The notes under the pieces were generated by a model. The model was given only the letters and a program-made list of their open reading frames with translations, had not been told where the DNA came from and did no database searches. The position numbers were made by a program, and so were the translations under genes. From an uncultured Muribaculum sp. (lineage in GTDB: Bacteria > Bacteroidota > Bacteroidia > Bacteroidales > Muribaculaceae), in the NCBI RefSeq assembly GCF_910583865.1, contig NZ_CAJTYX010000013.1, forward strand, positions 4,291-68,290: 64,000 bases of DNA, read 5' to 3'. This document shows positions 35,967-46,094 of the stretch, piece after piece (the first letter of the stretch is position 1; each line of letters starts with the position of its first letter).

Positions 35967-38282
35967 ATGATGAAGAGATGGAATGAAACGTCGCGTGGCG
36001 CGAGAGCTGCTGCGCTTATATGTGCGTCCAGACGGATGGCCGTGTCGGCGATAGTTGTCGCAACCGTGGCAAATGCGGCTTATGGCGCCGACAGGGCTAT
36101 GCCGGAGCCTTCGGGTGCGCCGACGGAGTGGGCCGACACGACAGTGACGCTCGGCGAAGTGGGGGTGACGGCCATAAAGGCCACCGCCGCCATCGACCGC
36201 CTGCCGGTGGCATCGACCGTGGTGGGCGAGCGCGAAGTGGAGCGCCTCAACATCACCACCATCAAGGGTATGAGCGAGGTGGCGCCCAACTTCTACATCC
36301 CCGACTACGGGTCGAGGATGACCTCGTCGGTCTATATCCGTGGCATCGGGGCACGTATCGACCAGCCGGTGGTGGGGCTTAACGTTGACAACGTGCCCTA
36401 TCTAAACAAGGACAACTTCGATTTCGACCTGAGCGACATCGAGCGCATAGAGCTGCTGCGCGGCCCGCAGTCGACCCTCTACGGGCGCAATACCATGGGC
36501 GGCCTCATCAACATATACACCCTTTCGCCGATGAAGGTGCAGGGGGTGCGCGCCATGCTGGAGTATGGCAGCCGCAACAGCGTGCGTGCCGGGGTGTCGT
36601 ACTACGGGCGTGTAAACCGCCGGCTCGGCATGGCGGTGAGCGGCAATTTCAGCCATACCGACGGATTCTACCGCAATCTGCACACCGGCGAGAAATGCGA
36701 CAAGGAGAACCAAGGCTCCGCCCGCTGGAAAACGGTGTGGCTTCCGTCGGAGCTCGTCAGTGTGGAGAACACGGCTTCCTTCCAGATCGTAAGGCAGGGC
36801 GGATACCCATATGAATCGCTTGAGACACGGCGTATCGACTACAACGACACATGTTTCTACCGACGCTCGTCGTTTACCGACGGGCTTACCGTGCAGTGGA
36901 AGCCGTCGGAGCGCGTGGCGCTGTCGAGCATCACGTCGGTGCAGTATGTCACCGACAACATGACCCTCGACCAGGATTTCCTTCCGCAGGACTATTTCAC
37001 GTTGACGCAGCGCCGCCACGAGTGGGCCTTGACGCAGGATTTCGTGGCGAAAGGCACGGCGGGAGAGCATTACAGCTGGCTCGCCGGCCTGTTCGGATTC
37101 CACAGGCACACGTCGATGTGGGCGCCGGTCACGTTCAAATCGACAGGCATCCGGGAGCTTATCACGTCGAATATCCCTTTGCAGTCGGAGTGGCACGGCG
37201 ACAGCTTCGTGCTCCACAGCGACTTCTCCGCGCCTGTCGACGGCGGCGCCATCTATCATCAGGGTTCCTGGCGGCAGGGACGCTGGACATTCACCCTCGG
37301 GCTGCGCCTCGACGTTGAGCACACGGCGCTTACCTACAACAGCCGGTGCAGAACGGGTCTGACGGTGCATGTGCCGATGGGTCCGATGGGAGTGCGTCCC
37401 GTGAGCCGCGACGTGGATATAGACGAGCACGGACATATGTCGAAAACCTATGTCGAATTCCTCCCGAAAGTGGCAGCCACCTATTCATTCGGCTCACGAG
37501 GCGAGAGCAATGTCTATGCCTCCATAGCCCGGGGCTACAAGTCGGGTGGCTACAACACGCAGATGTTCAGCGACATCCTACAACAGACGATGATGGCGCA
37601 GCTCGGGCGTGGGAACGGAGAACTTGATGTAGACGATGTCACCTCCTACCGTCCGGAGCAGAGCTGGAACTATGAGGCCGGTGCCCACCTGTCGCTTCTC
37701 GGCGGGGCGCTGTCAGTCGACGGGGCGCTGTTCCTGATCCAATGCCGCGACCAGCAGCTGACCGTGTTTCCCGAAGGGAGCCAGACCGGACGCCGCATGA
37801 CCAACGCCGGCCGCACGCGCATCTATGGAGCGGAGCTGTCGGCACATTGGCGCACTCCGCTTGACGGCTTGAGCATCAGCGCCTCATACGGGCATACCGA
37901 CGCATGTTTCCGTAGCTATCGGTCGGGCGACGAGGATTTCCGCGGGAAGCAGATACCGTATGCTCCGAAGAATACGCTTTTTGCAGCTGCCGACTACCGT
38001 ATCGGCGTGGATGGCAAGATGTTAAATGATGTTATTCTCAATGTCAACTGCCGTGGCACGGGTGACATCATGTGGGATGACCAGAACACTGTGAAACAGC
38101 CGTTTTATGCCCTTATGGGCGCATCAATCACCTTCGAGGCGGCGAAGTATTCGCTGTCGCTATGGGGCGAGAACCTGACCGGCACGCAATATGACACATT
38201 TTATTTCGTTTCTATTGAGAACTCCTTCGTGCAGCGCGGAAAGCCTTGCCGTCTGGGAGCTACGCTAAGACTGAAATTCTGA
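35967..38282 (+). CDS. TonB-dependent outer-membrane receptor
   Basis: A protein of 771 residues of the classical receptor type, not SusC. It has a plug (LPVASTVVGEREVERLN, SSVYIRGIGARIDQPVVG, IERIELLRGPQSTLYGRNTMGGLINI), then a beta barrel ending in LGATLRLKF with a terminal Phe. It lacks the N-terminal carboxypeptidase-like domain of SusC proteins. The N-terminus before the hydrophobic part is long (about 23 residues with several Arg); an internal Met at residue 24 (36036) starts a shorter signal-like stretch. A lipoprotein gene follows 15 bases later. The substrate (siderophore, vitamin or other) cannot be told. Confidence 0.9.
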   Translation: MMKRWNETSRGARAAALICASRRMAVSAIVVATVANAAYGADRAMPEPSGAPTEWADTTVTLGEVGVTAIKATAAIDRLPVASTVVGEREVERLNITTIKGMSEVAPNFYIPDYGSRMTSSVYIRGIGARIDQPVVGLNVDNVPYLNKDNFDFDLSDIERIELLRGPQSTLYGRNTMGGLINIYTLSPMKVQGVRAMLEYGSRNSVRAGVSYYGRVNRRLGMAVSGNFSHTDGFYRNLHTGEKCDKENQGSARWKTVWLPSELVSVENTASFQIVRQGGYPYESLETRRIDYNDTCFYRRSSFTDGLTVQWKPSERVALSSITSVQYVTDNMTLDQDFLPQDYFTLTQRRHEWALTQDFVAKGTAGEHYSWLAGLFGFHRHTSMWAPVTFKSTGIRELITSNIPLQSEWHGDSFVLHSDFSAPVDGGAIYHQGSWRQGRWTFTLGLRLDVEHTALTYNSRCRTGLTVHVPMGPMGVRPVSRDVDIDEHGHMSKTYVEFLPKVAATYSFGSRGESNVYASIARGYKSGGYNTQMFSDILQQTMMAQLGRGNGELDVDDVTSYRPEQSWNYEAGAHLSLLGGALSVDGALFLIQCRDQQLTVFPEGSQTGRRMTNAGRTRIYGAELSAHWRTPLDGLSISASYGHTDACFRSYRSGDEDFRGKQIPYAPKNTLFAAADYRIGVDGKMLNDVILNVNCRGTGDIMWDDQNTVKQPFYALMGASITFEAAKYSLSLWGENLTGTQYDTFYFVSIENSFVQRGKPCRLGATLRLKF

Positions 38283-38297
38283 AACAAAAACATTATT

Positions 38298-39212
38298 ATG
38301 AAATTGACTAAGACACTATTGACCGGATTGCTCTCTGTCGGCATCCTATCTTCTTGTAACAGCAAAAGCGATGATCCAAGGTATGAGATGACGATTCCGC
38401 GTACGTTGCTTGTTAAGACGTCCAACAGTGCCACATCGCAGTCTGCCACCACACTTACCTCGGCAAAGGTTGGCCTTGACCTCTATAATAATACTACGGC
38501 CACATTCAGCGTCAACAATGTGCGTATGCCCAACGGATCGATGGAGGTGATAAGCGCCGGGCCGATGAAGTACACTACCAATTCCATCGGTTACCGCTTC
38601 ATTCCTCAGGCAGGCACCTCTTATTCGGGCGTGAGCGATCCATCGGAGTTCGATTTCTATATGGGAGGAATCAATCAGGTGAATTCCCGTCTTAAGATTG
38701 AGGATGGCGATATGTCAGTGCTCGGCTACAGCAACACGATGTACCTGTTCACGTCTACCACCGTCACCGGCAACGGAGCACCGTTCACCACTACCGAGGC
38801 CAACAAGAATGTCATACAGTTTATCATCCAGAACGGTGACATGGACGGACAGTTCAAGTCTACATTATACTGGATGAAGCCCTTTTTCTCCAATACTGTT
38901 ACCGATGAGTCAAACATGGGCATAGCCGGACTGTCAGCTAATGTCAATATCGACAACAGCACGCTTGAAATTGTCAGCGGCGATACCCCGATTGTCCCAA
39001 AGAAGGTTGAGGACGGTTCGGCAACCCTTACCACTGACATGACGGCCTATAAGGTGAGCAATCTGCGCCTGACCATAGGTGATTTCTCCGGCTCAGTGAA
39101 CCGTCTTGAGTTCGATCTTGAGCATACTCCGGCAGTAGCCGAAGGTGAGACTCCCGTCACCAACAGCTACCATGTCAGCGCCGTTCTGCGAGAGTCTCCG
39201 GACAATAACTGA
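38298..39212 (+). CDS. Lipoprotein of unknown function paired with the TonB receptor
   Basis: A lipoprotein of 304 residues with lipobox LSSC and a Ser/Lys/Asp linker. The body is rich in Thr, Ser and Asn with a beta-strand pattern (MPNGSMEVISAGPMKYTTNSIGYRF). I do not recognise a family. The 15-base gap makes it part of the TonB receptor operon, so it may help capture the same ligand at the surface. Confidence 0.75.
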   Translation: MKLTKTLLTGLLSVGILSSCNSKSDDPRYEMTIPRTLLVKTSNSATSQSATTLTSAKVGLDLYNNTTATFSVNNVRMPNGSMEVISAGPMKYTTNSIGYRFIPQAGTSYSGVSDPSEFDFYMGGINQVNSRLKIEDGDMSVLGYSNTMYLFTSTTVTGNGAPFTTTEANKNVIQFIIQNGDMDGQFKSTLYWMKPFFSNTVTDESNMGIAGLSANVNIDNSTLEIVSGDTPIVPKKVEDGSATLTTDMTAYKVSNLRLTIGDFSGSVNRLEFDLEHTPAVAEGETPVTNSYHVSAVLRESPDNN

Positions 39213-39235
39213 AAAATTGCATTACATACATAATC

Positions 39236-39270
39236 CGGCGGGGTGTCACCATTGGCATCCCGCCGTTTTT
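39236..39270. terminator. Terminator between convergent genes
   Basis: A stem CGGCGGGGTG/GCATCCCGCCG is followed by TTTTT on the plus strand. It separates the lipoprotein gene from the MFS gene. Confidence 0.75.
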
Positions 39271-39285
39271 ATGTCAGAACGGGGG

Positions 39286-40503
39286 TCAATCCTCGTCGTC
39301 GTAGATCTGGCGTGTCAGGAAGAAACGTTTGGTAAAGAGGAAGAAAAGTGCCGTACCGGTAGCCTGCATTACGGCCGTGGTCCAGAATGCGGCGCTGTAG
39401 CCGGCGTATTCCACGAGCATTCCTCCGGCGAGAATACCGAGTCCCATGCCGGTGTCCCAGGATGTGAGTATCGATGAGTTGGCAGTGCCGCGCTGGTCAT
39501 GCCGCGCCACGCGCACAAACATCGTGAGCATGGCGGGATACATGTGACCGTTGCCCAAGCCTATAAGCATAGCCGACAGGAAGTAAGCCCACGGTTGTTC
39601 CACTGCGGCAAAAAGCGTGTAGCCCAGGAGCGACAGCACTACCCCTTCGGCGCAGTTCGCTGTAAGCTTGCCCTGGCGGAGGGCCTTGGCGCCCTGAAGC
39701 CTGGATGCGAACAGTCCGAACGACAGGAGCATGAAGAATATCCCCGTGCCGTTGGTGATGCCAAGTTCTTCCTTGCCGTAGATGGCTACATAGTTGCTCA
39801 TCACACCCCAGCACAATCCGAACAATGAGATGTTGACCGCCATGAGCCATGCGCGTGTGAGGAAGAACCGGTCGAGGCTAAGCTTGGCTTTCTTCAGTAC
39901 AGGCTTTCTCGGTTCCATCTTTATTGTCGACACGGCGTAGAAGCCAACCATGGCGAGTACCAGGGCGATCCAGAACAGCAGCTCGAAATTGTCCGTGGCG
40001 GAGTATATGTAGATCCCGGTGGTGGGGGCGAAGGCCATGGCGAGGTTGTTGCTCAGACCGTAGTACCCTATCCCCTCGTTGCGCCTTTCCGACGGAAGCA
40101 CATCCATCGCCACGGTGCTGTTGGCTACGGTGACAGCACCGAATGGAAGTCCATGCAATGTCCTGACTATGGCGAACATCAGCACCGTGCCTGCTCCGAT
40201 ATATCCGGCAAACAGTATGAAAAAGAAGAAAAAGCATGTCACGAGCACCTTCTTACGGTTGAATGTGTCGACAATGAATCCGCTGAATGGCCTTACCAGA
40301 AGTGCGGCCAGCACATAGCCCGAAAGTACTATGCCGATAAGGTCCTTGTCGGCGTTGAACTGAGCGTCAAGATATATCGGCAGTAAGGGCGTGAGTATGT
40401 AGAATGAAAAGAACAGCAGGAAGTTACCGGTCATGGCACGCATGTAGTTGGCGTTCCATAGCTGCGAGTCCTCTCTTTTGTCGTTCTTTATTTCAGTTAT
40501 CAT
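39286..40503 (-). CDS. Major facilitator superfamily transporter
   Basis: An inner-membrane protein of 405 residues with about 12 spans. The loop after helix 2 (VRPFSGFIVDTFNRKKVLV) carries the MFS signature of the G-x(3)-D-x-x-x-R-R/K type, and the second half repeats the fold (GLGNGHMYPAMLTMFVRVAR). The pattern fits drug or metabolite efflux permeases of the YhhS-like group. The substrate is unknown. It has its own promoter and terminator. Confidence 0.88.
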   Translation of the reverse strand: MITEIKNDKREDSQLWNANYMRAMTGNFLLFFSFYILTPLLPIYLDAQFNADKDLIGIVLSGYVLAALLVRPFSGFIVDTFNRKKVLVTCFFFFFILFAGYIGAGTVLMFAIVRTLHGLPFGAVTVANSTVAMDVLPSERRNEGIGYYGLSNNLAMAFAPTTGIYIYSATDNFELLFWIALVLAMVGFYAVSTIKMEPRKPVLKKAKLSLDRFFLTRAWLMAVNISLFGLCWGVMSNYVAIYGKEELGITNGTGIFFMLLSFGLFASRLQGAKALRQGKLTANCAEGVVLSLLGYTLFAAVEQPWAYFLSAMLIGLGNGHMYPAMLTMFVRVARHDQRGTANSSILTSWDTGMGLGILAGGMLVEYAGYSAAFWTTAVMQATGTALFFLFTKRFFLTRQIYDDED

Positions 40504-40563
40504 AGGTTACGGTCCTTATATATTAATGTGTGAGAAGTGGCGTTGCGGCCGATTACGGCGCTG

Positions 40564-40590
40564 CAAAGTTACTAAGCGGCGGAGTTAAAC
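40564..40590 (-). promoter_or_regulatory. Promoter of MFS gene
   Basis: On the minus strand TAACTTTG lies at 40571-40564 with GTTT at 40590-40587. This gives a leader of about 55 nt. Confidence 0.6.
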
Positions 40591-40740
40591 CGCTTTCGGG
40601 TGATATATAATGTAACAAAAATGTAATTGATTAAGTATTAGTGATATGCCTTAATAAATGTAAAAGCATGGGAAAACAGACCAAAAAATCGGCCAAAATC
40701 ATTGTTTTGCGCACAAAACGACTGTTTGTGCATAAAAAAG

Positions 40741-40772
40741 TTTTAGTAATTCGATTAAAATTACTTACTTTG
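40741..40772 (+). promoter_or_regulatory. Promoter of acpP-fabF
   Basis: TTTTAG at 40741 and TTACTTTG at 40765-40772 have a spacer of about 18 nt. The AT-rich intergenic stretch at 40600-40813 holds no gene. Confidence 0.55.
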
Positions 40773-40813
40773 CACTGCAAAATCGCAAATCATTAATTTT
40801 AAAATTTATAACT

Positions 40814-41050
40814 ATGTCTGAAATTGCATCTCGAGTAAAGGCTATCATCGCCGACAAGCTCAATGTTGATGAAACCGAAGTAACCGAAAACGCAGAATTC
40901 ACCAAGGACCTCGGCGCAGACAGCCTCGACACCGTAGAGCTTATCATGGAGTTTGAGAAGGAATTCGGCATCTCTATCCCCGATGACAAGGCCGAAGGCA
41001 TCACCACTGTCAAGGATGCTATCGACTTCATCGAAGAGGCCAAGAAGTAA
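40814..41050 (+). CDS. acpP: Acyl carrier protein
   Basis: A small acidic protein of 78 residues that carries growing fatty acyl chains on a phosphopantetheine arm. The attachment Ser 37 is in the conserved [16 protein letters not shown] stretch. The whole length matches AcpP. It is followed after 48 bases by fabF, the usual order in Bacteroidetes. Confidence 0.98.
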   Translation: MSEIASRVKAIIADKLNVDETEVTENAEFTKDLGADSLDTVELIMEFEKEFGISIPDDKAEGITTVKDAIDFIEEAKK

Positions 41051-41098
41051 TTCCGGCTTCAGCTTCTAACAAAACAGACTGTAAATCTAACCTCACTA

Positions 41099-42364
41099 AT
41101 GGAATTAAAGAGAGTTGTCGTAACAGGACTCGGAACCCTCAACCCTCTGGGCAACGACGTGGAAACCACGTGGAAGAACGCCCTTGATGGAGTGAGCGGA
41201 GCCGGCCCTATTACACATTTTGACGCCTCTAAGTTCAAGACACAGTTTGCCTGCGAGGTTAAGGACTTCAACACCAACGATCATTTCGATCGCAAGAAGG
41301 CCCGTCAGCTCGACCTATACGCACAGTATGCGCTCGTGGCTGCCAAGCAGGCAATACAGGACGCGGCCCTCGACTACGAGGGGCTTGACAAGAACCGTGT
41401 CGGTGTCATCGTGGCTGCCGGCATCGGTGGTCTGCATACTTTCGAGGAGGAAGCGGGCTACTTCGCCCTCCACGGAGAAGAACAGGGGCCAAAATACAAT
41501 CCTTTCTTCATCCCCAAGATGATCGCCGACATCGCAAGCGGCCATATCTCCATGGAGTATGGCTTCCACGGCCCTAATTACGGCGTGGTGTCGGCTTGCG
41601 CCACTTCCACCAACGCGATCATCGACGCGTACAACCTCATCCGTCTCGGAAAGGCTGACGCAATCGTCACAGGCGGTGCCGAGGCGGCCATCTACCCTGC
41701 GGGTGTAGGCGGATTCAACTCCATGCACGCCCTCTCCACCCGCAACGACAGCCCTGCCACCGCTTCGCGTCCGTTCAGCGCCTCGCGCGACGGATTCGTG
41801 ATGGGCGAGGGTTCGGCGGTGCTCATCCTCGAAGAGCTTGAGCATGCCAAGGCACGTGGAGCCAAAATCTACGCTGAAGTCGTAGGTGGCGGAATGTCGG
41901 CTGATGCCTACCATCTCACTGCTACCCATCCCGAAGGGTTGGGCGCCAAGCTTGTGATGGAGAATGCGCTTGAGGATGCGGAGATGAAGCCTGAGGATAT
42001 CGATTATATCAACGTGCATGGCACTTCGACACCGGTTGGCGACAAATCGGAGGTGAAGGCTATCAAGGAGGTGTTTGGCGATCATGCCTACAATCTCAAC
42101 ATCAGTTCTACCAAGTCGATGACAGGCCATCTCCTCGGCGCTACCGGAGCCCTGGAAGCTTTGTTCTGTGTCAAGGCTGTGCAGGACGATGTCGTGCCTC
42201 CTACCATCAACCATGCCGATGATGATCTTGATGAGGAGATTGATTATAATCTCAACTTCACCTTCAACAAGGCTCAGAAGCGCACCGTCAACGCCGCGTT
42301 GTCCAACACGTTCGGTTTCGGCGGCCACAACGCTTCGATCATTGTTAAGAAGTACGCTGAATAA
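41099..42364 (+). CDS. fabF: Beta-ketoacyl-ACP synthase II
   Basis: A protein of 421 residues that extends acyl-ACP with malonyl-ACP in type II fatty acid synthesis. The active-site triad is visible: Cys 167 in VSACATSTNAI, His 307 in NVHGTSTPVGD and His 344 in KSMTGHLLGATGALE. The C-terminal NTFGFGGHNASI motif is typical. Cotranscribed with acpP. In many Bacteroidales rnc follows fabF, but here a terminator-like hairpin and ispD follow. Confidence 0.98.
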   Translation: MELKRVVVTGLGTLNPLGNDVETTWKNALDGVSGAGPITHFDASKFKTQFACEVKDFNTNDHFDRKKARQLDLYAQYALVAAKQAIQDAALDYEGLDKNRVGVIVAAGIGGLHTFEEEAGYFALHGEEQGPKYNPFFIPKMIADIASGHISMEYGFHGPNYGVVSACATSTNAIIDAYNLIRLGKADAIVTGGAEAAIYPAGVGGFNSMHALSTRNDSPATASRPFSASRDGFVMGEGSAVLILEELEHAKARGAKIYAEVVGGGMSADAYHLTATHPEGLGAKLVMENALEDAEMKPEDIDYINVHGTSTPVGDKSEVKAIKEVFGDHAYNLNISSTKSMTGHLLGATGALEALFCVKAVQDDVVPPTINHADDDLDEEIDYNLNFTFNKAQKRTVNAALSNTFGFGGHNASIIVKKYAE

Positions 42365-42419
42365 TCTTTATGCTTGCAGGCCTCTGTCTGCGTGCTGCTG
42401 ATTATAAAATCTTATTATA

Positions 42420-42448
42420 GCGGTGTGCCGGAATTTTCGGTACACCGC
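42420..42448 (+). terminator. Terminator-like hairpin after fabF
   Basis: An 11-bp stem GCGGTGTGCCG/CGGTACACCGC with one wobble pair lies 56 bases after the fabF stop. The T run after it is weak (TTTGCGG). Confidence 0.5.
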
Positions 42449-42478
42449 TTTGCGGTTATTCATACACACTCTAAAGTC

Positions 42479-43201
42479 ATGTGTGATCTGCCAAATACAT
42501 TCAATATAATAGTCGCCGCAGGTAGCGGTTCGCGGTTCGGTGCCTATCTACCGAAGCAATTTTGCCTTTTGGCCGGACGTCCGGTGCTGTTCCATACAAT
42601 CGAGGCGTTCAGACGGGCGTTGCCCGGAGGTGAGATACTGCTCGTGATCAGCGATGCGCATCGCGATTTGTGGCATGGCCTGTGCGACCGTCATGGCTTC
42701 GAGTCGCCGCTCATTGTTGGCGGTGGCGCGAGCCGCTGGGAATCGGTGCGTAATGCCGTCATGGCGATTGAAGCTCCTACGTCGGGCGATGTCATTACAG
42801 TGCACGACGGTGCTCGGCCTCTTGTGTCCGACCGGGTTATCCGCGAAGCCGTGATTGCAGCGGCACGCGACGGCGTGGACGGCGCAGTTCCGGCGGTTCC
42901 GGTAACCGACTCTGTTAGGATGCTCGACGATGATGGTGGGTCTGTGCCGCTGGTACGTCAGCGCCTGCGTGCCGTGCAGACTCCGCAGGCATTTCCGGCA
43001 CATTTGCTCCGTGAGGCCTACGAACTGCCTTTCTCGACAGAATTCACCGACGACGCTTCGGTGATGTCAGCTGCCGGTCATTGCGGCATAGTGCTGACGG
43101 AAGGTTCATGCGAGAACATAAAGATAACGCATCCCGATGACCTTGCTTTGGCGGAGATGATACTGGCCCGTCGTGAGGGAAGCGCCGTGCGCACGGTGTG
43201 A
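42479..43201 (+). CDS. ispD: 2-C-methyl-D-erythritol 4-phosphate cytidylyltransferase
   Basis: A protein of about 240 residues that makes CDP-methylerythritol in the MEP isoprenoid pathway. The N-terminal nucleotide-binding motif IIVAAGSGSRFGAYLPKQF, VHDGARPLV and the TDDASVMSAAG stretch are family signatures. The start at 42479 is preferred: the frame from 42374 would run through the hairpin upstream. recG follows 58 bases later, a common Bacteroidales order. Confidence 0.95.
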   Translation: MCDLPNTFNIIVAAGSGSRFGAYLPKQFCLLAGRPVLFHTIEAFRRALPGGEILLVISDAHRDLWHGLCDRHGFESPLIVGGGASRWESVRNAVMAIEAPTSGDVITVHDGARPLVSDRVIREAVIAAARDGVDGAVPAVPVTDSVRMLDDDGGSVPLVRQRLRAVQTPQAFPAHLLREAYELPFSTEFTDDASVMSAAGHCGIVLTEGSCENIKITHPDDLALAEMILARREGSAVRTV

Positions 43202-43259
43202 TTGCGTGAAAATGCCATTACGGGATAGGCTGATGGAATGACAATATCAATGTAGGTGG

Positions 43260-45350
43260 ATGGAAAAGTTGCGCAACAGCAATGTCATGTATCTGCGCGG
43301 GATAGGACCGCGACGTGCCGAACTGCTCGACAAGCAGCTCGGCATACGCAGTTACCGTGACCTGCTGTATCACTTCCCGACGCGTTATGTCGACCGCTCC
43401 ATGATGTATCGCGTGGCCGACTTTGACGGCGACATGCCGATGGTGCAGGTGCGCGGCAGGTTCATCACCATGAACGAGCAGGGCGACGGTGCCAAAAGAC
43501 GTCTTGTCGGACTGTTCACCGACGGCACGCAGATGATGGAAGTGGTATGGTTTCGCCGCATCAAGCAGATCCGGGAAGCCTACCATCTCGACACGGAGTA
43601 TGTTCTGTTCGGTAAACCGGAGGTTTTCAACAACCGCTGGTCGATGGTGCATCCTGAGATCGACACTCCGCAGTCGTTGACTGCGGCACAAGGTCTGAGA
43701 GGGGTCTACTCCCTCACCGAAAAGCTGACCGCTCAGGGGATAGGCACACGACAGCTGTTCGGTTGGGTGCAGAACGTGCTCGCCGCCACACCTGTGATCC
43801 GAGAGACGCTTCCACAGTCCATTATAGCGCGCCTGCGTCTGCCCGGGCTGCGCGAAGCCCTTGCCGACATACACAACCCGGCATCCAACGAACGGCTGCA
43901 GGCGGCACGACTGAGGCTGAAGTTCGAGGAGCTGTTCTACCTGCAGCTCGACATTCTCCGCTATAGCCGCCGGCGCAATGCTTCGATAGGCGGTTTCCGT
44001 TTCAGCCGCGTTGGCGACTATTTCAACCGGTTTTATTTCGAGCAGCTGCCGTTCCCGCTCACCGGGGCGCAGAAGAGGGTGATAAAAGAGATTCGCGCCG
44101 ACATGGGGAGCGGTCGGCAGATGAACCGCCTGCTCCAGGGCGATGTAGGCAGCGGAAAAACTCTCGTGGCGCTACTTACCATGCTTATCGCCCTCGACAA
44201 CGGCTACCAGGCATGCCTTATGGCGCCTACGGAGATTCTTGCCACACAGCATTATGCCACACTTAGTGAGCTTGTGGCTCCTCTCGGCGTGAACGTAAGA
44301 TTGCTTACCGGCTCCACGCGCAAGAAGGAGCGCGATGTCATCCACGAGCAGTTGCTCGACGGCAGTCTGCACATTCTTGTCGGCACGCATGCCGTGATCG
44401 AGGACAACGTGTGTTTCCGCAATCTCGGCTTTGTGGTGATCGACGAGCAGCATCGTTTCGGAGTGGCGCAACGTGCGCGGCTCTGGGGCAAGAACAGCTG
44501 CGTGCCGCACGTGCTGGTAATGACAGCCACTCCCATACCCCGTACTCTCGCCATGACAGTCTATGGCGACCTGAGCGTCTCGGTCATTGACGAACTTCCG
44601 CCGGGACGCAAGCCTGTCACAACGCTTCTGCGCTATGAGGAGAATCGCGAGCAGGTATATCGCTCGGTAGGGCGGGAGCTTGCCGCAGGCAGGCAGGTCT
44701 ACGTGGTGTATCCTCTTATCCAGGAAAATGAGAAACTCGACCTGCAATGTCTGGAGGAGGGATATGAGCGCATCTGCGAGACATTTCCGAGCTATAAGTC
44801 GAGCTTTGTCCACGGGCGCATGAAGCCTGCGGCCAAGGAGTACCAGATGAGTCAGTTCGCTTCGGGAGAGGCTCGTATATTGGTAGCCACCACGGTGATA
44901 GAGGTTGGCGTCAACGTGCCCAACGCGTCGGTGATGATTATCGAGAATGCCGAACGTTTCGGCTTGTCGCAGCTGCACCAGCTCCGCGGCAGAGTGGGAC
45001 GGGGAGCGGCGCAGAGTTTCTGCATACTCATGTCGAAACGTAAGATTTCGGGCGACACGCGCAAACGGCTGGAGGTGATGACATCGACCACCGACGGTTT
45101 TGTTATAGCCGAGGCCGACATGAAGATGCGTGGTCCGGGCGATATCGAGGGCACGATGCAGAGCGGTCTGGCATTCGACCTCAAGATAGCGGATCTCGCG
45201 CGCGACGGCCAGATCGTGGAGCTTGCAAGGCGTGAGGCCGAGGCTCTGCTGGAGGCTGACCCTACGTTTTCGTCGCCCGACAATGCCGTGATTGCCAAAG
45301 AACTTTCGGCCAACACATCACGCAAGGTCGATTGGTCGCGGATAAGCTGA
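43260..45350 (+). CDS. recG: ATP-dependent DNA helicase RecG
   Basis: A protein of 696 residues that remodels stalled replication forks and branched DNA. It shows the N-terminal wedge domain (VRGRFITMNEQ...), then helicase motifs: Walker A in LLQGDVGSGKTLVAL, DEQHRFG as motif II, VMTATPIPRTLA as motif III, and QLHQLRGRVGRGAAQSFC as motif VI, plus the C-terminal RecG-type MRGPGDIEGTMQSG. Length is normal. Confidence 0.97.
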   Translation: MEKLRNSNVMYLRGIGPRRAELLDKQLGIRSYRDLLYHFPTRYVDRSMMYRVADFDGDMPMVQVRGRFITMNEQGDGAKRRLVGLFTDGTQMMEVVWFRRIKQIREAYHLDTEYVLFGKPEVFNNRWSMVHPEIDTPQSLTAAQGLRGVYSLTEKLTAQGIGTRQLFGWVQNVLAATPVIRETLPQSIIARLRLPGLREALADIHNPASNERLQAARLRLKFEELFYLQLDILRYSRRRNASIGGFRFSRVGDYFNRFYFEQLPFPLTGAQKRVIKEIRADMGSGRQMNRLLQGDVGSGKTLVALLTMLIALDNGYQACLMAPTEILATQHYATLSELVAPLGVNVRLLTGSTRKKERDVIHEQLLDGSLHILVGTHAVIEDNVCFRNLGFVVIDEQHRFGVAQRARLWGKNSCVPHVLVMTATPIPRTLAMTVYGDLSVSVIDELPPGRKPVTTLLRYEENREQVYRSVGRELAAGRQVYVVYPLIQENEKLDLQCLEEGYERICETFPSYKSSFVHGRMKPAAKEYQMSQFASGEARILVATTVIEVGVNVPNASVMIIENAERFGLSQLHQLRGRVGRGAAQSFCILMSKRKISGDTRKRLEVMTSTTDGFVIAEADMKMRGPGDIEGTMQSGLAFDLKIADLARDGQIVELARREAEALLEADPTFSSPDNAVIAKELSANTSRKVDWSRIS

Positions 45351-45563
45351 CCGGGTTGATGTCAGCATCGATTGCTGAAAATGTTTTTTAACGTTTGATT
45401 AAGGCTGCGCAACATTCGCGCAAGCAGATTTGTTTAAAATATGTTGTAAAACATGTTTTAATAACTCGTTGATTGTCAGTGCGTTCTGGTGGTATTTTTG
45501 ATATGCTTGTTGTTTTTCACACTTTTTAGCCGCCTTGATTCGGCCTAAACGGGCAAATTGTGT

Positions 45564-45571
45564 TATATTTG
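45564..45571 (+). promoter_or_regulatory. -7 element of ndk promoter
   Basis: TATATTTG fits TAnnTTTG and lies 37 bases before the chosen ndk start. The 45351-45563 stretch is AT-rich without a recognisable gene. Confidence 0.5.
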
Positions 45572-45608
45572 GGAAACGGACGATAGAAATGTTAAAAATC
45601 CAATTCTC

Positions 45609-46073
45609 ATGGAGCAGACCTTAGTAATACTGAAACCGGCGGCAGTGCACCGCCACATCATGGGCGAAGTGATCTCCCGTTTTGAAAAGAAAGGGCTTTA
45701 CATCACCGGTATGAAGATGATGCAGCTTGACGAGAGCATATTGCGTGAGCATTACGCGCATCTTGTCGAGAAACCTTTCTTCCCTTCGCTTCTGGAGTCG
45801 ATGATGTCGACCCCGGTAGTCGTGATGTGTGTCGAGGGCAAGGATGCCGTCGAGGTGGTGCGGCTCATGGTCGGTGCCACCAACGGGCGCAAGGCGTTGC
45901 CCGGAACCATCCGCGGCGATTTCTCCATGAGCGGTCAGGAAAACATAGTCCATGCTTCCGACAGCGTGGATAATGCGCAGATCGAGCTTGCGCGCTTCTT
46001 CCGCAAGGGGGAAATTCTCGATTACAGGCCGTCGGATCTGAGATTCTATTACGCACCGGACGAATCGAAGTAA
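45609..46073 (+). CDS. ndk: Nucleoside-diphosphate kinase
   Basis: A protein of 154 residues that passes the gamma phosphate of ATP to other nucleoside diphosphates through a phosphohistidine. His 115 in QENIVHASDS is the active residue. The N-terminal TLVILKPAAVHR is typical. The start at 45609 is used because the longer frame from 45558 overlaps the promoter element. Confidence 0.97.
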   Translation: MEQTLVILKPAAVHRHIMGEVISRFEKKGLYITGMKMMQLDESILREHYAHLVEKPFFPSLLESMMSTPVVVMCVEGKDAVEVVRLMVGATNGRKALPGTIRGDFSMSGQENIVHASDSVDNAQIELARFFRKGEILDYRPSDLRFYYAPDESK

Positions 46074-46094
46074 CGACAAAAAAAGAAAGAGGAA

